Shown here: in pieces, positions 1-5,376 of the stretch
Numbering within the stretch: position 1 is the stretch's first letter
Layout of the letters: every line of letters starts with the position of its first letter
Assembly: GCA_964638245.1 (NCBI GenBank)
Contig: CAZWZG010000133.1
Coordinates: 1-8,698, forward strand
Direction: 5' to 3'
Origin: CAZWZG01 sp964638245
GTDB lineage: Bacteria > Pseudomonadota > Alphaproteobacteria > Rhodobacterales > Rhodobacteraceae
Length of the DNA: 8,698 nucleotides
Position numbers and translations under genes: made by a program
The notes under the pieces: model-generated
Told to the model about the DNA's origin: nothing
Seen by the model: the letters and a program-made list of their open reading frames with translations, nothing else
Databases searched by the model: none

Positions 1-67
1 AGCGACTGGCGGCAAGGCCAACCCCAAGGCGGTCAACGAGATCGTAGCGAAGAAGCTGGGCGGCTGA
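1..67 (+). CDS. gatB: Aspartyl/glutamyl-tRNA(Asn/Gln) amidotransferase subunit B, C-terminal end (partial)
   Basis: Only the last 21 codons are present, reading in the frame that starts at base 2 and ending at TGA 65-67. The visible tail, with a TGGKANPKAVNEIV core and a final KKLGG, matches the end of the GatB/YqeY helical tail domain, where a G(K/Q)ANP..VNE..KK.L pattern is characteristic. GatB is the ATP-dependent kinase/transferase subunit of GatCAB. That complex amidates Glu-tRNA(Gln) or Asp-tRNA(Asn) in the cytoplasm. The start and catalytic part lie outside the window, so the call rests on the tail alone. An unrelated protein with a similar tail cannot be fully excluded. Confidence 0.72.
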   Translation, partial: ATGGKANPKAVNEIVAKKLGG

Positions 68-71
68 CCCC

Positions 72-109
72 GGCTCCTTCATCTGGATGAAAATATCCCC
101 GCCGGAGGC
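72..109. repeat. Intergenic hairpin-bearing element after gatB
   Basis: A small stem pairs TTCAT (78-82) with ATGAA (87-91) around a 4-base loop. It is followed by AATATCCCCGCCGGAGGC. CCGGC/GCCGG arms flank the whole segment. The ATGAAAATATCCCCGCCGGAGG wording resembles short intergenic segments I recall as recurring after genes in Roseobacter-type genomes, where they probably end transcription. The hairpin is seen directly. The claim that it is a dispersed repeat, or the gatB terminator, is memory and inference. There is no long T run. Confidence 0.35.
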
Positions 110-134
110 TAGAAAGTCAGCCGACGCACAGTCC

Positions 135-152
135 CTGCGCGTGATCGCGCAG
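135..152. promoter_or_regulatory. Perfect 18-base interrupted palindrome upstream of the hydrolase gene
   Basis: CTGCGCG (135-141), the spacer TGAT, and CGCGCAG (146-152) form a perfect 7-bp inverted repeat centred about 80 bases before the hydrolase start. No T run follows, so it does not look like a terminator. Its form suits either an operator for a dimeric repressor or an RNA hairpin in the leader. No regulator gene lies nearby to pair with it. The rest of 68-223 shows no gene. Confidence 0.35.
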
Positions 153-223
153 ATGTCAGCGACAAACCCCGGGACTTTTCGCATGTCGCACTACCCTTCG
201 AGTATCCAACTCGGAGGACAAGA

Positions 224-1147
224 ATGCAAAAGACCCCCATGATTTCCCGCCGCGGCCTTCTGAAAACAGCAGCCGCCGCACCGCTCGCCGCCGCCGCCAG
301 CCCGCTTCTGGCCAGCGCCCCAATGCTTGGCGCATCAACCGACAATTTCCGCCGCGTCGCACTCGGCAGCTTTGAAGTCACAACGATCCTTGGTGGTTCC
401 GCCGTTCGCGAAGACCCCAAGCCGATCTTTGCACCGAATGTCAGCGACGAAGAATTCGCGGCCGTTTCAGCCGCTGCCAACCTGCCGACGGATAAAACGC
501 GGTTCTATTTCACCCCTGTGGTGGTCAACACCGGCGATGAACTTGTTCTGTTTGACACCGGCTTGAATGCGGGCGGCACCACAGCAGCTCTTGCGTCGGC
601 AGGCTACACGCCAGACCAGATTGACGTCGTTGTCCTGACCCACATGCATGGTGACCATATTGGCGGCCTGATGAACGACGGCAGCCCGACGTTCGCCAAT
701 GCCCGCTACGTAACCAATGCGCGCGAATTTGATCACTGGGCCGCGTCGGGCAATGATGGGTTTGAAGGCAACGTGCGCCCGCTGGCGGAAAAGATGACGA
801 TGATCGATGACGGGGCCAGCGTGGCGTCCGGCATCACGGCCATGGCCGCTTATGGTCACACGCCGGGCCACACGATCTTCATGATCGAAAGCGACGGCAA
901 GATGATGGCCATCTGTGCCGACTTTGCCAACCATCCGGTCTGGGCTATCGCCAACCCCGATTGGGAGATCCGATTTGACAGCGACAAGGCGCAAGCCTCG
1001 GCCACGCGGAAATCGATCCTTGGAATGTTGGCAAGCGATGGCATCCCCTTCTCGTCCTACCATATGCCTTTCCCTGCGATCGGCTTCATCGAGGCGGATG
1101 GTGACGGCTTCCGCTATGCGCCGCACAGCTATCAGCTGACACTCTGA
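224..1147 (+). CDS. Tat-exported metallo-beta-lactamase-fold hydrolase
   Basis: A 307-residue protein of the metallo-beta-lactamase superfamily, probably a zinc-dependent periplasmic hydrolase. The N-terminus has a twin-arginine signal (SRRGLLK, residues 8-14) followed by an Ala-rich hydrophobic stretch to about residue 32, so it should be exported folded. The metal site is complete: H140-x-H142-x-D144-H145 (the HxHxDH motif), H212 in GHTPGHT, D233 in the CADF segment, and H280 in YHMPFP. This set (HxHxDH, H, D, H) is the one used by lactonases such as AiiA and by related esterases, but substrate cannot be read from it. The start is supported by GGAGGA at 213-218, five bases before ATG. An in-frame ATG at 239 would still keep the Arg pair but lacks this ribosome site. 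The next gene is co-directional, 91 bases on. The family call is firm. An acyl-homoserine lactone or other ester substrate is only a possibility. Confidence 0.9.
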   Translation: MQKTPMISRRGLLKTAAAAPLAAAASPLLASAPMLGASTDNFRRVALGSFEVTTILGGSAVREDPKPIFAPNVSDEEFAAVSAAANLPTDKTRFYFTPVVVNTGDELVLFDTGLNAGGTTAALASAGYTPDQIDVVVLTHMHGDHIGGLMNDGSPTFANARYVTNAREFDHWAASGNDGFEGNVRPLAEKMTMIDDGASVASGITAMAAYGHTPGHTIFMIESDGKMMAICADFANHPVWAIANPDWEIRFDSDKAQASATRKSILGMLASDGIPFSSYHMPFPAIGFIEADGDGFRYAPHSYQLTL

Positions 1148-1156
1148 AAACGATTG

Positions 1157-1179
1157 GCTCGGGGGCCCCGCTCCCGAGC
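1157..1179 (+). terminator. Weak hairpin between hydrolase and desaturase genes
   Basis: GCTCGGG (1157-1163) pairs with CCCGAGC (1173-1179), with a possible G-U pair inside, around a GC-rich loop. It sits ten bases after the hydrolase stop. The downstream bases TACTCTGTCGC contain no T run, so termination would be weak, and read-through into the desaturase is plausible. It may only stabilise the 3' end. Confidence 0.3.
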
Positions 1180-1238
1180 TACTCTGTCGCGCTTGGTGGA
1201 ATTGACCGGCACGCGATGGGCGATTTAGGCTGCGACAC

Positions 1239-2288
1239 ATGCCACGCGATTACGCCCTAGCCGGATCTCCCGACACTGAAAGCCCGAACTGGTACCGCAC
1301 TAAGGTCGATCCAGCGGCCATTCGTGTGTTGATGGAGAAATCGGACGCCATCGCAACGCGTGACACGCTGATCTGGATCGGCGCGATGGTGGTGTTCGCT
1401 GGCATCGGCATTGCCCTTTGGCCTTCGTGGTGGTCGGCACCCTTCTGGGCGGCATATGGCGTTCTCTATGGTTCAGCGTCCGACAGCCGCTGGCATGAAT
1501 GCGGACACCGCACCGCTTTCAAGACGGCATGGAAGAACGAAGTCGTCTACCAGATCGCCTGCTTCATGCTGATGCGGAACCCGGTCGTCTGGCGCTCCAG
1601 CCATGTGCGCCACCACACCGACACCATCATCGTAGGCCGCGATCCTGAAATCGTCGCCATGCGCCCGCCCGACCTTGGCAAAATCGCAATCAACCTCTTT
1701 GGCATCATGGACACATGGTTCCTGATCAAGCGGATGGCGCTACACGTTCAAGGCAAGCTTCATCCGGACGAAGAAACCTACGTACGCGACAGCGACCGCG
1801 CCCAGGTGTTTCTCGTCGCGCGCATCTGGCTGGCGATTTATGCGGCAACCGGGGCTCTTGCGCTTGGGATGGGATCGATTTTGCCGCTCATGGTCATTGG
1901 CCTGCCCCGGCTTTACGGAGCGTGGCACCATGTCCTCACGGGGTTGCTTCAACACCTCGGGCTGGCCGAGAACGTGACCGATCATCGCCTGAACACACGC
2001 ACGGTTCTAATGAACCCGATCAGCCGGTTCATCTACCTCAACATGAACTACCACCTTGAGCATCACATGTTCACCATGGTGCCCTACTACAATCTTCCCA
2101 AGCTGCATGAGTTGATCAAGCACGACACGCCTGCGCCCGATCCATCCATCGGCTCCGCATTTGGGCGGCTTTTGCCGGTGCTTTGGAAACAGCTGCGCTA
2201 CGAAGATGCCGTCATCATCCGGGACTTGCCGGACACGGCTGCGCCGTATCGTGACGAGGTCGAGGCGCTTCGCCCCCACGCCGTCTAG
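1239..2288 (+). CDS. Three-histidine-box membrane fatty acid desaturase/hydroxylase (MocD-like)
   Basis: A 349-residue integral membrane di-iron enzyme of the fatty acid desaturase superfamily. All three histidine boxes are present: H86-E-C-G-H90, H122-V-R-H-H126 and H272-L-E-H-H276. Extra histidines (H230, H231, H239) sit between boxes two and three. Hydrophobic spans flank them at about residues 44-77 and in the 185-220 region. The stretch after box two (TDTIIVGRDPEI) and the SASDSRWHECGH context resemble what I recall of the MocD-type subgroup, named after a rhizopine-catabolism oxygenase of rhizobia. The enzymes use O2 and electrons from a ferredoxin or similar donor, and none is encoded here. 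The ribosome site is poor, but the N-terminus up to the WYRTKVDP segment looks like family sequence, so ATG 1239 is kept. The substrate (acyl chain, lipid or other hydrocarbon) is unknown. The gene may be co-transcribed with the hydrolase upstream. Confidence 0.87.
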   Translation: MPRDYALAGSPDTESPNWYRTKVDPAAIRVLMEKSDAIATRDTLIWIGAMVVFAGIGIALWPSWWSAPFWAAYGVLYGSASDSRWHECGHRTAFKTAWKNEVVYQIACFMLMRNPVVWRSSHVRHHTDTIIVGRDPEIVAMRPPDLGKIAINLFGIMDTWFLIKRMALHVQGKLHPDEETYVRDSDRAQVFLVARIWLAIYAATGALALGMGSILPLMVIGLPRLYGAWHHVLTGLLQHLGLAENVTDHRLNTRTVLMNPISRFIYLNMNYHLEHHMFTMVPYYNLPKLHELIKHDTPAPDPSIGSAFGRLLPVLWKQLRYEDAVIIRDLPDTAAPYRDEVEALRPHAV

Positions 2289-2294
2289 AAATTA

Positions 2295-2332
2295 CAAAGG
2301 GGGCGCCGCCCCCACAAGGCGCGCCCCTTTTA
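2295..2332. terminator. Strong bidirectional terminator between convergent genes
   Basis: AAAGGGG with CGC (from 2296) pairs with GCGCCCCTTT (2321-2330), with a one- or two-base bulge. A second, internal stem GGGGGC/GCCCCC (2299-2304 with 2308-2313) can form instead. On the plus strand it ends in CCCCTTTTA. On the minus strand it ends in CCCCCTTTGTAATTT. It therefore suits both the desaturase gene, which ends at 2288, and the minus-strand VPLPA gene, which ends at 2379. Confidence 0.68.
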
Positions 2333-2335
2333 GGC

Positions 2336-2352
2336 GGGGGGAGCGACCCCCC
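2336..2352. terminator. Second GC hairpin in the convergent terminator region
   Basis: GGGGGG (2336-2341) and CCCCCC (2347-2352) form a perfect 6-bp stem around AGCGA. It has no T run on either side. For the minus-strand gene it is the first hairpin met after the stop codon, with the main terminator following within 25 bases. It may act as an RNA 3'-end stabiliser or a pause hairpin. Confidence 0.4.
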
Positions 2353-2378
2353 AACCAGTGCGTTCGAAATATGAAAGC

Positions 2379-3059
2379 TTAGCTTTTGCGCTTGCGACGC
2401 ATTGCCGCCAGACCGCCCAATCCACCAAGCAGAAGCAGACCTGCTGCTGGAAGCGGAACCGGTGCCGGTGTCAGCGCGATGTCGTCGATCAGACCACCGT
2501 AGGAATTCGATTTGCCGTCGGCCTTGAAGAACAGGCTATAGCTGCCCGCCTGTGCAACGGTGAATTCGGTCGTGACCAACGTCCATTGCTTTTTCAGGAT
2601 GTCGGCGGTCGGTCCGGTGATCACGTCCTCAAAAACGCCTTCAACACCAAACTTGATGCCGTTGGTGTTCGCGTCATTGGTCCGCGGTGCGTAGGCAAAG
2701 CTTAAGATGTACTTGCCTGCACTCAGCATCAGGTCCTGCATGATCGACGAATTGTTCCGGCTGTCGAGCTCGGCATAGTAATCGCCTTCATAAGGTGTCA
2801 GGCCCAATGTCCGTTTCGTCTGGATTTCGATGCCATTGACATCGTCCGTGTCCCAGCCCGGATATGCGTCCTGCCAGATGCCCCAGCTTTTGCCCGATGT
2901 CGGCATGTCCGCAAATGTCGACCCTTTGCCGTGGTTGCCCACGCCCTGGCTTTTTACGCCCGGATCAACTTCAAAACTGCCATTCTGGACGGTCGCCGCC
3001 CCAGCGGCGAGGGTGGAGGCCATCAAACCGGCCGCCGTCAGTGTTACTATCTTACGCAT
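2379..3059 (-). CDS. VPLPA-CTERM surface-sorted protein with DUF642-like domain
   Basis: A 226-residue exported protein. Residues 1-21 form a Sec-type signal (positively charged MRK start, hydrophobic core, AGAA end). The body, about residues 24-198, carries features of a beta-sandwich of the DUF642 / galactose-binding-like kind: NGSFE at 26-30, a PGW at 67-69, IEIQ at 77-80, GDYYAELDS at 92-100, and IDDIALTP at 191-198. The C-terminus is a textbook sorting tail: VPLPA at 201-205, a hydrophobic helix at 206-220, and basic RRKRK at 221-225. In Rhodobacterales this tail is cut by a dedicated exosortase, and cargo is usually linked to envelope or extracellular polymer material. AGGGAAGA at 3064-3071 supports ATG 3059. 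No exosortase or polysaccharide gene lies in the window, so it is a cargo away from its enzyme. A carbohydrate-binding role is suggested by the fold only. Confidence 0.85.
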   Translation of the reverse strand: MRKIVTLTAAGLMASTLAAGAATVQNGSFEVDPGVKSQGVGNHGKGSTFADMPTSGKSWGIWQDAYPGWDTDDVNGIEIQTKRTLGLTPYEGDYYAELDSRNNSSIMQDLMLSAGKYILSFAYAPRTNDANTNGIKFGVEGVFEDVITGPTADILKKQWTLVTTEFTVAQAGSYSLFFKADGKSNSYGGLIDDIALTPAPVPLPAAGLLLLGGLGGLAAMRRKRKS

Positions 3060-3366
3060 TGGGTCTTCCCTATTAAAACTTGTTACAGACGCACCCCCGC
3101 ACCGATCAGGACAACGAACGCGTCCCCCACCGGCATGGGCGTTATGGATGTGCGATCAGTATTTATTCAAGTTTTACAAAGATACAACGACGTTTTCGAA
3201 GTTTTGCCGAAACATCCCGCCAATCCCGGCGAAATTACGCAACGTTCGGAAACAGCTGGCGCGGCAGGACCGCCACACATCCGCGACTCGACCGCGTTTG
3301 GCGCATTGCGCCCGGCACGTGAGTCCCTGTATTGTCGGCAAGTTGCCAGCCGTGGGGGGCTTTTCG
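3060..3366. promoter_or_regulatory. 307-base divergent promoter region without a gene
   Basis: This stretch separates two divergent start codons. Short open frames crossing it show no recognisable protein and no ribosome sites, so I call no gene. An AT-rich patch at about 3158-3186 stands out from the surroundings. On the minus strand it offers a tentative promoter for the VPLPA gene: TTGAAT (3170-3165) and CATAAC (3146-3141), 18 bases apart, leaving a leader of roughly 75 bases. No convincing plus-strand promoter was found. The ribosome site for the next gene, GGGGGG at 3354-3359, closes the region. Confidence 0.4.
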
Positions 3367-3747
3367 ATGAAACTGTACGAATACCGCGTTATTCCTGCGC
3401 CACAGCGCACCCAGCGCGTCAAAGGCGTCAAGACGACGGAAGGTCGTTTTGCGCATCTTTTGACGGACGCCATCAATGAATTGGCAGAAGACGGTTGGGA
3501 GTATGTTCGCGCTGAAACGCTTCCCTGCGAAACACGTAAAGGTCTGACAAAGCGGGAAACTTCGATGCAGACCGTTCTGGTGTTCCGCCGGATGCCTGCC
3601 GAAGCGGAACGCGAAGCGCGCGCCGCGGCCGAACCTGATCCCCTGCCCGTCGCGGCTGCCGGATCCGCGCTCCCGCCGATGGAAGGCCGGGCGCCTTCGA
3701 TTGGCCCTGCGCGGGATGGTGATGAGAACGGCGTCGCTGCCGAATAG
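3367..3747 (+). CDS. DUF4177-type small protein, first of a tandem pair
   Basis: A 126-residue cytoplasmic protein with no signal or membrane span. Residues 1-75 match the DUF4177 pattern: a first strand MKLYEYRVI, a helix with LLTDAINELAEDGWEYV (W44), and a last strand TVLVFRR (69-75). The function of this family is not known to me. Residues 76-126 form an Ala/Pro/Glu-rich tail that is probably disordered. ATG 3367 is chosen because GGGGGG lies at 3354-3359 and the protein then aligns from residue 1 with its paralogue at 3908. The same frame stays open far upstream, but that part overlaps the divergent VPLPA gene and is not protein-like. The neighbour 160 bases downstream is a paralogue with the Trp at the same position, so the pair probably arose by duplication. 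Confidence 0.75.
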   Translation: MKLYEYRVIPAPQRTQRVKGVKTTEGRFAHLLTDAINELAEDGWEYVRAETLPCETRKGLTKRETSMQTVLVFRRMPAEAEREARAAAEPDPLPVAAAGSALPPMEGRAPSIGPARDGDENGVAAE

Positions 3748-3839
3748 ACCCCATTGTTGCCAGATCGGCACCACAGTTTTGCCTGATTTCGACACGGTTC
3801 TGCCACATTTGACCTTGATCGAATCTGCGCCCTCGTGAC

Positions 3840-3848
3840 TTATCCACA
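3840..3848 (+). promoter_or_regulatory. Perfect DnaA-box 9-mer (TTATCCACA)
   Basis: TTATCCACA matches the strong DnaA-box consensus TTATNCACA exactly, 60 bases before the second DUF4177 start. By chance a given 9-mer is expected far less than once in a window of this size, counting both strands, but a single box is not an origin. No cluster of boxes or AT-rich unwinding element is visible around it. It overlaps the area where a weak promoter (TTGATC 3815-3820, ACTTAT 3838-3843) could be drawn, so DnaA could act here as a transcription factor. That is inference. Confidence 0.4.
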
Positions 3849-3907
3849 GGTGGTTGGGGGCTTTAGTATGGGGCTGCGCGTGTGTTTGCGCGGTCTGGGG
3901 TAAGTGT

Positions 3908-4294
3908 ATGACCAAGTATGAGTTCAAGGCTGTTGCCATGCCGACAACGGCACGCCGTCTGTCCCGCGAAGAGCGCGGCGAAGACGCCATTACCGTAACT
4001 TTGATCGAAACGATGAACGCGCTCGGGCTTGAGGGCTGGGACTATGTGCGCACGGAAACGCTTTCGATGAAAAAGGCTGGGATCCTGGGATCAAAGGAAG
4101 AAACCCGCGACGTCATGATCTTTCGCCGCGAGTTGACGACCTTCTTTGGCGTCAAGGACGAGGTGCGCGAAGAAACCAAGAAGATCACCGCGCGTCGTGT
4201 CACGCGCCCTGCCCTTGTGGATACGGTGCGCACCGGCGCTCGCAGAGTTACGCTAAACGACGCCATGAGCCGCGCCGCCGGGAACCCGGCCTAA
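3908..4294 (+). CDS. DUF4177-type small protein, second of a tandem pair
   Basis: A 128-residue cytoplasmic protein paralogous to the product of 3367-3747. The shared core is a first strand MTKYEFKAV, a helix ending LEGWDYVRTETL with W44 at the same residue number as the first copy, and the strand VMIFRR (69-74). Between helix and last strand both copies carry a short charged loop. Here it is MKKAGILGSKEET. The tail differs: residues 85-128 are rich in Lys and Arg (KKITARRVTRP, RTGARRVTL) where the first copy is Ala/Pro-rich. That basic tail could contact nucleic acid or membrane, but nothing proves it. ATG 3908 is preceded by GGGG at 3897-3900 with seven bases between. An upstream TTG at 3854 gives an unlikely Cys/Trp-rich extension. 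The stop codon overlaps the bolA stop on the other strand. Confidence 0.77.
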   Translation: MTKYEFKAVAMPTTARRLSREERGEDAITVTLIETMNALGLEGWDYVRTETLSMKKAGILGSKEETRDVMIFRRELTTFFGVKDEVREETKKITARRVTRPALVDTVRTGARRVTLNDAMSRAAGNPA

Positions 4295-4560
4295 GCGTTT
4301 ATGTCCAAAGCAAGGGCATGGATCTCGGTCATGAGATCCTTGCCAAGGGCATTGTGAACCGCACGATGGCGGGCAATCCGTGACATGTCGGCAAAGGCAT
4401 CAGCTGTGATCGCTACGCGAAAATGGCTTTCTCCACCTTCCTGAAAGCCGGCGTGTCCGCGATGGGCCTCGCTTTCGTCGATGATCTCTAGCGCGCGCGG
4501 CTGGAACGCCTCTTCCAAAGCGTTGCGAATTTTCCGCGCTCTTTCGCCGCCTGCTGTCAC
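4291..4560 (-). CDS. bolA: BolA family protein
   Basis: An 89-residue BolA-type protein of normal family length. Recognisable segments are the ESEAHRGHAG loop (29-38), the ESHFRVAI strand (44-51), the RIARHRAVHNAL helix (61-72) and the closing IHALAL (80-85). BolA proteins bind [2Fe-2S] clusters together with monothiol glutaredoxins and act in iron-sulfur trafficking. Some also bind DNA. H65 in RHR and H81 in HAL are the conserved histidines expected near the cluster. The start is GTG at 4560, fixed by a good AGGAG site six bases upstream. No ATG is available at that place. The gene is divergent from the J-domain gene, with 75 bases between the starts, and its stop overlaps the DUF4177 gene tail to tail over 4291-4294. 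Which BolA subgroup it belongs to is not resolved. Confidence 0.92.
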   Translation of the reverse strand: MTAGGERARKIRNALEEAFQPRALEIIDESEAHRGHAGFQEGGESHFRVAITADAFADMSRIARHRAVHNALGKDLMTEIHALALDINA

Positions 4561-4566
4561 TTTCTG

Positions 4567-4571
4567 CTCCT
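4567..4571 (-). promoter_or_regulatory. Ribosome binding site deciding the bolA GTG start
   Basis: On the minus strand AGGAG lies six bases before GTG 4560-4558 (AAAGGAGCAGAAAGTG). This is the best ribosome site near the gene. It supports initiation at GTG and not at an internal ATG, which would remove conserved BolA sequence. Confidence 0.7.
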
Positions 4572-4577
4572 TTGCTC

Positions 4578-4605
4578 TTCACACCGCCGAAGGTCACGTT
4601 ATGCT
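4578..4605 (+). promoter_or_regulatory. Putative sigma-70-type promoter for the J-domain gene
   Basis: TTCACA (4578-4583, five of six to TTGACA) and TATGCT (4600-4605, four of six to TATAAT) are 16 bases apart. Transcription would begin near 4612 and give a leader of about 24 bases before ATG 4636. The site lies in the only gap between bolA and this gene. It was judged by eye and remains tentative. Confidence 0.35.
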
Positions 4606-4635
4606 ATCGGGCCTGCTCTAGAAAGGTGTGCTCGC

Positions 4636-5262
4636 ATGACGTCCAGTGATCCCTTCGGTTTCGATATTCGCGTAACCTCTGACAAGAAGAAACGTCAGAA
4701 GACACGGCGCGGCATGTCGGGCGCGTTCGAGACATCGACACGGGGCTGCGATCATCCCGGATGCCAGGAGGTGGGCCAGTACCGCGCGCCAAAATCGCCC
4801 GATGACCTGGATGATTTCTACTGGTTCTGCAAAGACCACGTGCGCGAGTACAATCTGAAATGGAACTTCTTTAACGGCACGACCGAAGAAGAACTGGCGG
4901 TCCAATCCGACAAGGACCGCGTCTGGGAGCGTGAGACAAAGCCATTCGGCTCGGACGAAGCCAAAGCTTGGGCACGCTTGGGCGTCGATGATCCCCACCA
5001 GATCCTTGGTGCAAACGCGACGCGCAACCCCGGCAAATCGGTGACAGGCACCCGCAAACTACCGCCCAAAGAGCGTAAGGCGCTAGATATTCTTGAGGCG
5101 AAGGATCACTGGACCAAACCGGAAATTCGCAAGCAATATAAAAGCTTGGTCAAGGATTTGCATCCCGATATGAATGGAGGCGACCGCGGCGACGAAGATC
5201 GTCTGCAAGAGGTCGTCTGGGCCTGGGACCAGATCAAGGACAGCCGCCATTTCAAGGACTGA
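4636..5262 (+). CDS. J-domain protein with N-terminal Cys/His cluster
   Basis: A 208-residue cytoplasmic protein with a C-terminal J domain, about residues 145-206. The HPD motif is at 176-178 (KDLHPDMNGGD) within a helix-turn-helix rich in basic residues before it. The HPD motif stimulates the ATPase of DnaK-type Hsp70, so this is a co-chaperone, but not DnaJ itself: there is no Gly/Phe linker, no CXXCXGXG zinc domain and the J domain is at the wrong end. The N-terminal half has C38-x4-C43 and C65-x2-H68, a possible zinc site that may hold a client. The SDPFGFDIRV start looks like the conserved beginning of this alphaproteobacterial family. AAGG at 4623-4626 precedes ATG. It is divergent from bolA. 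In related genomes I recall cobS following directly, whereas here two other genes intervene. The client is unknown. Confidence 0.86.
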   Translation: MTSSDPFGFDIRVTSDKKKRQKTRRGMSGAFETSTRGCDHPGCQEVGQYRAPKSPDDLDDFYWFCKDHVREYNLKWNFFNGTTEEELAVQSDKDRVWERETKPFGSDEAKAWARLGVDDPHQILGANATRNPGKSVTGTRKLPPKERKALDILEAKDHWTKPEIRKQYKSLVKDLHPDMNGGDRGDEDRLQEVVWAWDQIKDSRHFKD

Positions 5263-5291
5263 TGGGTTCGTCTAAAATTTGAAACGGTATT

Positions 5292-5309
5292 CTGCGAAAG
5301 GCCTCGCAG
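5292..5309. repeat. Small hairpin after the J-domain gene
   Basis: CTGCGA (5292-5297) and TCGCAG (5304-5309) form a perfect 6-bp stem with loop AAGGCC, about 30 bases after the J-domain stop and 68 before the chemoreceptor start. No T run follows. It could be a weak terminator or a leader hairpin of the next gene. Nothing decides between these. Confidence 0.25.
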
Positions 5310-5364
5310 CGTTAGGCATACGGTAAGCCGAAAAGCGTTCTTTCCCGTGGACTCTTGTTTTTGT

Positions 5365-5370
5365 GGGAAA
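5365..5370 (+). promoter_or_regulatory. Ribosome binding site deciding the chemoreceptor start
   Basis: GGGAAA at 5365-5370 stands six bases before ATG 5377. The in-frame GTG at 5347 would add ten residues rich in Cys (MDSCFCGKCL) in front of the basic start and first membrane helix, and has no good ribosome site of its own. ATG 5377 is therefore preferred. Confidence 0.6.
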
Positions 5371-5376
5371 TGCCTC

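Noticed and set aside
467..1240. A 257-residue minus-strand open frame
   Set aside because: It lies wholly opposite the MBL hydrolase gene, which has a signal, a ribosome site and a complete metal site. The product is Arg/His-rich with no recognisable motif, as expected of an antisense shadow in GC-rich DNA.
2830..3366. Upstream extension of the first DUF4177 frame
   Set aside because: The frame is open but crosses the 5' part of the divergent VPLPA gene and then the intergenic region. The GGGGGG site at 3354-3359 and alignment with the paralogue place the start at 3367.
3840..3848. Replication origin at the DnaA box
   Set aside because: There is only one box, with no cluster, no AT-rich unwinding element and no parAB, repABC or dnaA gene in the window.
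3174..3990. Overlapping minus-strand open frames of 251, 210 and 124 residues opposite the DUF4177 region
   Set aside because: They are low-complexity, Arg-rich or Ser-rich translations antisense to a recognisable gene pair. They have no ribosome sites or family features.
5273..5300. Possible flagellar sigma (FliA-type) promoter before the chemoreceptor: TAAAATTT then TGCGAAAG
   Set aside because: The first box matches TAAAGTTT at seven of eight positions, but the second matches GCCGATAA at only four of eight and the spacing is one base long, so it is not reportable.
5347..5376. Chemoreceptor starting at GTG 5347
   Set aside because: It adds a Cys-rich decapeptide in front of a normal receptor N-terminus, while GGGAAA is well placed for ATG 5377.
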